A stretch of 64,000 bases of DNA from Thermohalobaculum sp039030915 (GTDB taxonomy: Bacteria > Pseudomonadota > Alphaproteobacteria > Rhodobacterales > Rhodobacteraceae), in the NCBI GenBank assembly GCA_039030915.1, contig JBCCDG010000007.1, positions 3,892 to 67,891 on the forward strand, read 5' to 3'. This document shows, one piece after another, positions 46,286 through 53,929 of this stretch. Both the position numbers and the translations under genes were made by a program. Numbering within the stretch: position 1 is the first letter of the stretch; the number at the start of each line of letters is the position of its first letter. The notes beneath the pieces were generated by a model. It was not told the origin of the DNA. It did no database searches and was given only the letters and a program-made list of their open reading frames with translations.

Positions 46286-47311
46286 CTATGCGGCAGGGCT
46301 GCGCTCGCCCGTTTTCGTGCTGCGATCCTTCGACAATGCTTGGATGGCGCGGGCGAGCAGGGCGCCCGGGCGCTCGCCGCGCATGCGGGTGGCGCTGCCG
46401 AAGGAGGCCGTGATTGTCGCGACGGGCTGGCGGGTCTGGGTGCTGATCATCGTCATCTCCCCGACGCTCTCACGCAGGGTGCGCACCACCTCATACGCAC
46501 TCGTCACGTCCCGGTTGCGCGCGAGAAGGGCGAAGCGGTCCGTGTCGAGCCTGACTGCCACGTCCCCGTCCCGCTGTGCCGCGCGCAGGAGGGAGGCGCA
46601 GCGATTGAGCACATGCTCCGCGGGCTTTCGGCCGAAGCGGGCAACGAAATCGTCATAGCCGTCGAGCTCGAGCAGGATGAGGCTGAGCGTCTGACCCGCC
46701 TTCTCCGCCTCCGAGCCGAAGCGGGGCAGAGCATCCTCGAAGAAGCGCCGGTTCGGCAGCTGCGTGACCGGGTCGAGCAACACGCTCTGGCGCAGCTCGC
46801 GCAGTTCCCGCTGCATCGCCAGCATCTGCGTGCGCATGGTCTCGAGCCCGCCACCGAGGTTGGCGATAGCGCGCACATGCTGCTGCGTCTCACGCCGAAG
46901 CTCGGCCAGCACGCGCTGCTTTGCGACAGGGGTCGGCGCCTTCTCGAGCGCGCGGTCTGCCTGCTCGATCTTGTAGGCCAGCGCCTCGCCATGGGCCGCG
47001 CCGCCCTCCACGAGGTCGATCACCTCGGCCAGGTCCTCGCCCATGCGCGACCCGATCCGCTCGACCCCGTCGTTGATGCTTTCGGGCGACAGATGCGCCT
47101 GGTACAGCTCGTTGATGAGCGTGAGCGGCACGTCGCCCGAGGCCAGCGCCTCGTCGATACGCGCGCGCACCGCATCGTTGCCACCGCTCACATAGGTGTA
47201 CCAGACCTCATAGGCCCGCGGGAAAGGCGGTACCCGATAGCGTTGCGCGAGGTCCAGCGCGCGGTTGGCCAGCACCCGCGCCTCGGCGAATGGCGACTGC
47301 TCGCGCTCCAT
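46286..47311 (-). CDS. GGDEF-like protein with degenerate active site
   Basis: The 341-residue product has an N-terminal helical part (about 1-160) and a C-terminal GGDEF-fold domain with the LDPVTQLPNRRFF start typical of diguanylate cyclases. The signature GG[DE]EF is replaced by LDTDRFAL, so it lacks the metal and GTP residues needed to make cyclic di-GMP. The product may bind a nucleotide or act as a regulator. The start is well placed, with GAGAGGG upstream. It lies between the decayed island and mutL. Confidence 0.85.
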   Translation of the reverse strand: MEREQSPFAEARVLANRALDLAQRYRVPPFPRAYEVWYTYVSGGNDAVRARIDEALASGDVPLTLINELYQAHLSPESINDGVERIGSRMGEDLAEVIDLVEGGAAHGEALAYKIEQADRALEKAPTPVAKQRVLAELRRETQQHVRAIANLGGGLETMRTQMLAMQRELRELRQSVLLDPVTQLPNRRFFEDALPRFGSEAEKAGQTLSLILLELDGYDDFVARFGRKPAEHVLNRCASLLRAAQRDGDVAVRLDTDRFALLARNRDVTSAYEVVRTLRESVGEMTMISTQTRQPVATITASFGSATRMRGERPGALLARAIQALSKDRSTKTGERSPAA

Positions 47312-47515
47312 GACAGGTCCCTCTCACCACGCTGCGGACCGCCCCCTTGCGGCCCCCGTCGCCACCGTCATAGCGCGCGTAGGTAAGCAGTCGGTGAAGC
47401 TGCAGCCGGGATCGACGATATCGCTGGGCCCGATCGCGCGGCGGCGTGGCGCCACCCGTCCACAGTCGCGCCGCCAATCGGCCCGGCCGCCGCGAAAGCG
47501 CCCTGCCCCTGACCG

Positions 47516-49522
47516 TCAACGCCGCTCGAAGAGCTTCTCGAGCTGCACACGGCCGAGGCGCACGGAGGTAGGGCGCCCGTGGTTGCAGCGCTGCGCCCCC
47601 GGCGTCGTCTCCATCTCGCGCAGGAGCGCATCCATCTCCGGGACCGTCAGTCGCCGCCCTGCGCGCACCGAGCCGTGGCAGGCCATGCGTGAGAGCACGG
47701 CGTCGAGCCGCGCCTCCAGGCTCTCGGCCGTGCCGCTTTCCTCGAGCCCGTCGGCCACGTCGCGGAGGAGGGCGGCGGGACAGGCCTCGCCCAGAAGCGC
47801 CGGCACCGCCCGCACGCAGACCGCGCCCGCGCCGAAGGCCTCGACTTCGAGGCCAAGCTCCAGCAGGAGCGCGGCCGCATCGATCACGGGCCCCGCCTGA
47901 TGGCCAAGCTCGACGATCTCGGGGATCAGCAGCGCCTGGCGCGGCACGCCATGCTCGGTCCGTGCCCGTTTCAGCCGTTCCAGCACCAGCCGTTCATGCG
48001 CGGCATGCTGATCGACGAGCACGATGCCCTCTGCAGTCTCGGCCAGGATATAGGTCTCGTGAAGCTGCGCCCGTGCAGCGCCGAGGGGCAAGTTGAGCGC
48101 ACCGTCCTCGGACGGGCAGTGCGCCCGCGCGCTCCCGGCTGGCGCGCGCATCGCATCAAGGCTCGGCTCGCCACCGGCGGTGGGCATCGGCGGCAGCGGC
48201 GCCTGCAGGGCCGCAGCCTCCGCGAATCCCTCCGGCCCGGGGCGACCGGCGCCCGCAGGCGGCTTCCACTCGCCCCAGCGCGCGCCCGGCCGCCGCAGGG
48301 GGGAGGTATGGGCATGGGTCGGGATGCGGTCGGCGGCACCCACCGGTCCGGTTTCCGCAGCACCTCCGCCACCGGGGTCGATCATGCCGCCGAGTGCCGC
48401 GTCGGTCAGCCCGTGCCCCGTCAGATGCCCGGCCTCGGCAAGCGCGCGGCGGAGCGCCGTGACCACCAGCGCGCGGGCCGTTGCCGGATCGCGAAAGCGC
48501 AGCTCCGCCTTGGCCGGATGCACGTTGATGTCTACAGCCTCGGGCGGGCAGTCGAGCCAGAGCACCGCCACCGGATGGCGGTCCCGCGCCAGGAAGTCGC
48601 CATAGCCCGCGCGCAGCGCCGAGAGCAGCAGCCGGTCCCGCACCGGCCGGCCGTTAACCACCAGGTACTGATGCACGGCCGCGCCCCGCGCGATGCCGGG
48701 CAGCCCCGCCAGCGCCGCCAGCCGCAGCCCCTCCCGCTCCGCATCGACCGCGACGGCGTTCTCGGCAAAGCCGCCGCGGATGAGCCGGTCCGCCCGTGCG
48801 CGCCGCTGCGCCGCCAGCGGGCCCGTCTCGGGCGGGTAGTCGAAGACCCGCCGCGGCGCGCCGTCGCCGCTCGCATCAAGGAGCGTGAAGCCGACGCCGG
48901 GGGCGGCCAGTGCCATGCGCCGCATCGCCTCGCCCACCGCCTGCGCCTCGGCCCGGGGGCTCTTGAGAAAGCCGAGCCGCGCGGGCGTGGCGGAAAAGAG
49001 ATCGCGCACTGTCACGGTCGTGCCCGGCGCCCGCGCCGCGGGGCGCACCGGCCCGGGCGCGCCGCCTGCCACCGCGATGGCCGCCGCCTCCGCGGCGCCC
49101 CGCGCCCGCGTCACGATCTCCAGCCGCGCCACCGCCCCGATGGAGGGCAGCGCCTCGCCGCGAAAGCCGAGGGTCCGGATGTTGACCAGATCGCTGCCGT
49201 CGATCTTGGAGGTGGCATGGCGGGAGAGCGCGAGGGCGAGTTCCCCGGCCGGGATGCCCGCGCCGTCGTCCTCCACCCGGATGAGCGACCGCCCCCCGTC
49301 GGCCAGCGTCACCTCGATCCGCCGCGCGCCCGCGTCGAGCGCATTCTCCACCAGCTCCTTCACCGCCGAGGCCGGACGCTCGACCACCTCGCCCGCCGCG
49401 ATCCGGTTCTGCGCCGCCGCGTCGAGCTGGCGGATCGGCCGGCGAAGCGGTGCTGCGTCTGTGGGCGGCTGGAAGAGGTCGTTCACGATATAGCGGTCCC
49501 TGATTGACGGACCACTATCCAT
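47516..49522 (-). CDS. mutL: DNA mismatch repair protein MutL
   Basis: The 668-residue product has a GHKL ATPase N-terminus: IAAGEVVERPASAVKELVENALDAGA, then DDGAGI, then FRGEALPSIGAVA. A dimerisation domain follows, with the endonuclease motif DQHAAHERLVLE (about 504-515), CHGSVRAG and CNHGRPT, so it is of the nicking type found in most bacteria that lack MutH. It coordinates mismatch repair after MutS binding. The start at 49522 gives a short tail before the conserved part; a longer start at 49585 lacks support. Confidence 0.96.
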   Translation of the reverse strand: MDSGPSIRDRYIVNDLFQPPTDAAPLRRPIRQLDAAAQNRIAAGEVVERPASAVKELVENALDAGARRIEVTLADGGRSLIRVEDDGAGIPAGELALALSRHATSKIDGSDLVNIRTLGFRGEALPSIGAVARLEIVTRARGAAEAAAIAVAGGAPGPVRPAARAPGTTVTVRDLFSATPARLGFLKSPRAEAQAVGEAMRRMALAAPGVGFTLLDASGDGAPRRVFDYPPETGPLAAQRRARADRLIRGGFAENAVAVDAEREGLRLAALAGLPGIARGAAVHQYLVVNGRPVRDRLLLSALRAGYGDFLARDRHPVAVLWLDCPPEAVDINVHPAKAELRFRDPATARALVVTALRRALAEAGHLTGHGLTDAALGGMIDPGGGGAAETGPVGAADRIPTHAHTSPLRRPGARWGEWKPPAGAGRPGPEGFAEAAALQAPLPPMPTAGGEPSLDAMRAPAGSARAHCPSEDGALNLPLGAARAQLHETYILAETAEGIVLVDQHAAHERLVLERLKRARTEHGVPRQALLIPEIVELGHQAGPVIDAAALLLELGLEVEAFGAGAVCVRAVPALLGEACPAALLRDVADGLEESGTAESLEARLDAVLSRMACHGSVRAGRRLTVPEMDALLREMETTPGAQRCNHGRPTSVRLGRVQLEKLFERR

Positions 49523-49708
49523 AGCATCCCGAAGACCGAGGGCCAAGCGTAACACGCCGCCGCCGCCCGTCGCCACGGGCGCCAACGTCGAAGGGCGCCG
49601 CGAGTGCCGCGCGGCCAGGGGTGCAAGGGTAGACGCGGCGCCTGGAGGCGCCCGCAGGGGATCCCGCGCCGCGCCTGGAAAAAGATCCGGCGCGGCGCGG
49701 GGTGTGGG

Positions 49709-51079
49709 TCAGAGGCCGGCCGGCTGACCGACCACCACTGTCGAGAGCGCATCCGCATCGAGAAGCCGGGCGGCCACCCGCCCGATGTCCTCCACCGTCA
49801 CGGCATCGACCAGACCGTTGCGCTCGGCGATGTAGTCGAGGCCGAGCTCGTACTGCTGCGCCGCGACCAGAAAGCCCGAGATCTTGCCGTTCGAATCGAA
49901 ACGCAGCGGAAAGGCGCCGGTCAGGTACTGCTTGGCGTTCGCCAGCTCCTCCTCCGTCACGCCTTCCTCGGCCATGCGCGCCCATTCGGCCCGGATCACC
50001 TCGAGGCTCTCCCCGATCCGCTCGTTCGCCGTTTGCACCTGGCCGACATAGAGCGGCGCGCCGTCGATATCGGCGAGATAGGAGTAGACCCCATAGGCCA
50101 GACCGCGCTTCTCCCGCACCTCCGTCATCAGGCGCGAGGAAAAGCCGCCGCCGCCCAGGATGTAGTTCATCACGAAGGCCGGGATGTAGTCCGGATCGTC
50201 CCGCGGGATGCCCTGCTGGCCGAAGACGGCGACCGATTGCGGAATGTCGAGGCTCACCACCACCACGCCCGGCGGTGGCACGCCTTCCGGGTCGTCCGGC
50301 AGCGCTGCTGCCTCGGGCGCGATCTTCGGCAGACCCGTCAGCATCGCATCCACGATCCGGCCCGCCCGCTCCGCATCCACGGCGCCCACCACGGCAATAT
50401 GCGCCCGGTCGAGCGTCATCAGCTTCGCGCGCTGCGCCACCAGGTCGTCGCGGGTGATCGCGCCCACGCTCTCAGCCGTCCCGCTCACCGGGCGGCCATA
50501 GGGGTGTTCGGGGAAGAGACGGTTATAGAACGCCTTGCTCGCCTGGGCGCCCGGATCCGTCTCATCTGCCGCGATGCCGGCCAGCACCTGCGTGCGCACG
50601 CGCTCGATGGCATCCGGATCGAAGCGCGGCTTCGTCAGCCGGTCGTTGAGAAGGGCGGCCGACGCCTCCAGGTTCTCCGCCAGCATCTGCGCGCTCACGC
50701 TCACGCTGTCGCGCCCGGCGGAAAAGCCGAAGCGGGCGTTGAGCGCGTCTGCGGCCTCGGCCGCCGCCACCGCATCGCGGTCTGCCGCGCCCTCGTCGAG
50801 CAGGCCCATTGTCAGCCGGCTGACACCGGCCAGGCCTTCGGGGTCGAGCCGCGCGCCGCCCTCGAAGCTGATATCGACCGAGACGATGGGGATCGTCGGC
50901 GCCTCGAGATGCCAGAAGACCTTGCCGTTCGGACTGGTCTGTTCCGTCACCGGCAGGGAGAACTCGGCATCCGCCGCAAGGCCTGGCGCGGGTGCGAGGA
51001 GCGGCGCGGCCAGAAGCGCCGCTGCCAGCGCCGCCGATACCGCCATGCCTGTCGGGCGGGTAAGGATCGTCATGCTCAT
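49709..51079 (-). CDS. M16-family peptidase, non-catalytic partner
   Basis: The 456-residue product has a signal peptide (about 1-36, ending GLAADA) and two M16 domains in the usual order, but no HxxEH zinc motif is present in the first domain. Such subunits pair with an active M16 protein, as in processing peptidases. Its ATG overlaps the stop of the active partner gene just upstream (ATGA), so the two are translated together. It acts in the periplasm or outer-membrane space. Substrates are unknown. Confidence 0.9.
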   Translation of the reverse strand: MSMTILTRPTGMAVSAALAAALLAAPLLAPAPGLAADAEFSLPVTEQTSPNGKVFWHLEAPTIPIVSVDISFEGGARLDPEGLAGVSRLTMGLLDEGAADRDAVAAAEAADALNARFGFSAGRDSVSVSAQMLAENLEASAALLNDRLTKPRFDPDAIERVRTQVLAGIAADETDPGAQASKAFYNRLFPEHPYGRPVSGTAESVGAITRDDLVAQRAKLMTLDRAHIAVVGAVDAERAGRIVDAMLTGLPKIAPEAAALPDDPEGVPPPGVVVVSLDIPQSVAVFGQQGIPRDDPDYIPAFVMNYILGGGGFSSRLMTEVREKRGLAYGVYSYLADIDGAPLYVGQVQTANERIGESLEVIRAEWARMAEEGVTEEELANAKQYLTGAFPLRFDSNGKISGFLVAAQQYELGLDYIAERNGLVDAVTVEDIGRVAARLLDADALSTVVVGQPAGL

Positions 51080-52602
51080 CCTGCCTTCTCCTCGCTCTGC
51101 GTCAGCCGGCCGGTCACCGAGGCCTCGATCCGCAGAAGCTCGCTCGCCACGCGCTTCACATCCTCCGCCGTCACGGCGTTCATCAGCTCGGGCCAGCTAT
51201 GGAGGTCCTCGACACTCAGGCCCAGCACCGCCGCGTTGCCATAGGTACGGGCGAGGCCGGACTGGTTGTCGAGCGAGTAGAGATGGTTCGCCCGCGCCTT
51301 GCGCTTCACGCGCTCGAGCTCGGCTGCCGTCGGCCCCTCGGCGGCGATGCGCGCGAGCTCCGCGTCCAGCGCCTCTTCCACCTCGTCGAGCGTGCGTCCG
51401 GGCTTGGACGCCGCATAGATGCCAAAGGTCGTCGTGTCCTTCGCCGTCGGAATGTACCAGGCCGAGGAGCCGACCGCCGGGCCGTCCCCGAATTCGAGCG
51501 CCTGGGTGAATCGGGAGGTCTTCCCGTCCGCCAGCACGTCCGCCAGGATCGAGAGCGCGGCTGCGTCTTCCTTGGTCCCGGGTCCGTAGGCCGGCACCTT
51601 GTAGTAGCGGATCACATAGGGCTGACGCACCCGCGGGTCGCTCATGGCGAGGCGCCGGGGCGCGAGCTGCGGCGGCTCGGACGGCCGGGCCTCCGGTGGC
51701 CGGCCAGAGGGCGCGAGCGGCCCGTAATGCTCCTCGGCCAGCGCACGCACCTCGGCCGGGTCCACGTCGCCCGCAACCACCAGAACCGCGTTGTCCGGCG
51801 CATAGAACCGGTCGTAGAACGCCTTGGCGTCCTTGAGGTTCAGCTCCTCGATCTCGTGGCGCCAGCCGATGATCGGCACGCCATAGGGATGGTTGAGGTA
51901 GAGGGCGGCGCGCAACTGCTCCCCGAACAGGTTGCTCGGGTCGTTATCCGTCCGGCTGTTGCGCTCCTCCAGGATCACGTCCCGCTCGGTCGCCACCAGA
52001 TCGTCGTTGATCCGGAGGTTCTTCATGCGGTCCGCTTCCATGCCCATCACGATCCCGAGCCTGTCGGACGCGATGCGCTGGAAATAGGCCGTGTAGTCCC
52101 AGGAGGTGAAGGCGTTGTCCTGCCCGCCGTTCTGGGCCACGACCTTCGAGAAGCCGCCCTCCGGGATCTTGTCGGTCCCCTTGAACATCAGATGCTCGAA
52201 GAAATGCGCGATCCCGGACTTGCCCCAAGGCTCGTCCGCCGCGCCGACCTTGTACCACACCATATGCGTGACGACGGGAACGCGGTTGTCCTCGATCACG
52301 ATCGCCTGCATGCCGTTCTCGAGCGTGAAGGTTGTGACCGGCGGAAAGGGCCAGTCCGCGTCACCGGCCGCGTCTCCCGCCGGCGCTGCTTCGGCCACGG
52401 TCGCCTTCTCCGCCTCGGCCGTGGCGCCCGCGGTGCTTTCGCCGAAGGCAGGAGCCGTCGCCAGCAGCGCAGTCAGCGCCATGGCCGCCCCGAGCGCGAG
52501 GCTCGTGAGCGGGAGTGCTGCGCGCGGCGCCTCAGCGAGCACGGCGGTTGAGGTCTCGGCCGGCCGGCATGGCGGTGCCGCGGACGGGTGGGTCAGGCGC
52601 AT
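51076..52602 (-). CDS. M16-family zinc metallopeptidase, active subunit
   Basis: The 508-residue product has a hydrophobic leader (about 28-55) and a zinc site with HFFEH in GIAHFFEHLMFKG, the inverted HxxEH motif, plus a downstream acidic residue in ERDVILEER. It is the catalytic partner of the following M16 subunit. Family members degrade peptides of 10-30 residues. The long acidic/Ala-rich segment after the leader is low complexity. An alternative start further in would shorten the leader. Confidence 0.92.
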   Translation of the reverse strand: MRLTHPSAAPPCRPAETSTAVLAEAPRAALPLTSLALGAAMALTALLATAPAFGESTAGATAEAEKATVAEAAPAGDAAGDADWPFPPVTTFTLENGMQAIVIEDNRVPVVTHMVWYKVGAADEPWGKSGIAHFFEHLMFKGTDKIPEGGFSKVVAQNGGQDNAFTSWDYTAYFQRIASDRLGIVMGMEADRMKNLRINDDLVATERDVILEERNSRTDNDPSNLFGEQLRAALYLNHPYGVPIIGWRHEIEELNLKDAKAFYDRFYAPDNAVLVVAGDVDPAEVRALAEEHYGPLAPSGRPPEARPSEPPQLAPRRLAMSDPRVRQPYVIRYYKVPAYGPGTKEDAAALSILADVLADGKTSRFTQALEFGDGPAVGSSAWYIPTAKDTTTFGIYAASKPGRTLDEVEEALDAELARIAAEGPTAAELERVKRKARANHLYSLDNQSGLARTYGNAAVLGLSVEDLHSWPELMNAVTAEDVKRVASELLRIEASVTGRLTQSEEKAG

Positions 52603-52739
52603 GCGTCTTCTCCCTCGGATACGATCCCGGGAGAGATAGGGGGAGAAGGTGGCTAAGTCAGGCCCGGCGCGCGCATTGCCGCGCCGTGGAAGGCCGCGAA
52701 AGCCCGCCGCTCGCGGAAATGTCAGCGCGCCGCCGTCCC

Positions 52740-53345
52740 TCAGCCGTCGGCGTCGGCCGCTGGGGCCGCATCCGGATCGGCCGTTGCGGTCGGATCGTTC
52801 GGCGCGGGTATCCCGGTGCGCTGCAGGCGCTGGCTCTCGGGCACGGGCTCGATCACGTCCTCCGGATCGAAGGCCGGCGGTTCCGTCAGCCCGATGACCT
52901 CGAAGATGCTCGGCGGCTCGTAAGGCCCGTCGGCCTCCGCCTCCGCCGCGGCCACCGCATCGGCCTCCAGCGTCGAGCGGATATCGCCGTCCGCGCCCGT
53001 CGCCGCCGCACCGACCAGCACCTGCTCGCCCCGGCTCGGGCTGGTGGCCACACCGGCCGATCCCGCACCCGCGCCCAGAAGCGCTGCCTGCGCGTCGCGG
53101 TTGGGATCGGGCTCAAGCGGCGAGGGCACGCCCGGCCGCGGCTCGGGCAGCGTCTGCACCCCCGCCGTCGTCCGCACCTCGGGCGGCACGTAGAGCGGTG
53201 CGCGGGCGACCACCTTGAACTCGTCCGGCGAGGGCTTCTTCTTGGCAAAGACGTCGAGCGGGCTGCCGATCTTGTCGCAGCCGCCCAGCGCCGCGGCCCC
53301 CGCGAGGAGTGCCGCCATGGCAGTGAGGCGTCCGGTCATACGCAT
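52740..53345 (-). CDS. DUF3035-like lipoprotein
   Basis: The 201-residue product has a lipoprotein signal peptide with lipobox LGGC (Cys about 23), then KPSPDEFKVVARAPLYVPPE, which fits the DUF3035 family start as I recall it, then a Pro/Ala/acidic tail. It lies just downstream of lspA, the peptidase that processes such proteins. GGAGGAAAGG precedes the start and decides it. The function of the family is unknown; position next to M16 peptidases suggests envelope assembly or quality control. Confidence 0.82.
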   Translation of the reverse strand: MRMTGRLTAMAALLAGAAALGGCDKIGSPLDVFAKKKPSPDEFKVVARAPLYVPPEVRTTAGVQTLPEPRPGVPSPLEPDPNRDAQAALLGAGAGSAGVATSPSRGEQVLVGAAATGADGDIRSTLEADAVAAAEAEADGPYEPPSIFEVIGLTEPPAFDPEDVIEPVPESQRLQRTGIPAPNDPTATADPDAAPAADADG

Positions 53346-53371
53346 TTCCTTTCCTCCGTCCGCCGCGCGGC

Positions 53372-53863
53372 TCATGCCTTCCAGGCGATGAGCACCGCGC
53401 CCGCGAAGATCGCCACATCGGCGATGTTGAAGGCGTAGGGGTTGGCAATACCGCAACAGCTCATGTTGAGAAAGTCCGCGACTGCGCCGTATTGCAGGCG
53501 ATCCCAGGCATTGCCGAGCGCGCCGCCGATTACGATACCCGCTCCGAAGGCCACCGCGCGCTGTCCCTTCTGCGGCGCGCGCCGTCCCGCCCACCAGAAA
53601 AGCCCCGCCGAAATGCCGATGGCCAGCACGATCAGCCCCCAGCGCATCACCTCGGGCGGCGCGAAGGTCAGCCCGAAATTGATCCCCTCGTTCCAGGCCA
53701 TCACGAAGTTGAGGAACGGGTCGACCACCTCCATGCGCCCCAGCCGCGGCAGGTCGATGATGTCGATCACCGCCCATTTCGTGAGCCGGTCGAGCAGAAA
53801 CACGATCCCGGCCGTCCACAGGATGAGCCGCATGGAGGGGGCGAGGCGCGCCATCGCCATCAT
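53372..53863 (-). CDS. lspA: Lipoprotein signal peptidase (signal peptidase II)
   Basis: The 163-residue product has four hydrophobic segments and the aspartyl-protease signature: GNAWDRLQYGAVADFLN carries one catalytic Asp, and FNIADVAI the second. It cleaves prolipoproteins after lipid attachment to the +1 Cys. It is close to the usual 160-170 residues. Several in-frame ATGs near the start (53863, 53860, 53854, 53833) make the N-terminus uncertain by up to ten residues. It follows ileS, as in many bacteria. Confidence 0.93.
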   Translation of the reverse strand: MMAMARLAPSMRLILWTAGIVFLLDRLTKWAVIDIIDLPRLGRMEVVDPFLNFVMAWNEGINFGLTFAPPEVMRWGLIVLAIGISAGLFWWAGRRAPQKGQRAVAFGAGIVIGGALGNAWDRLQYGAVADFLNMSCCGIANPYAFNIADVAIFAGAVLIAWKA

Positions 53864-53929
53864 CGGCAGGGTGGGGTTCCACCCCACCGCTCGTCTCGGC
53901 CCGGGCGCATGGCGCGGCCGACCCGCGCC

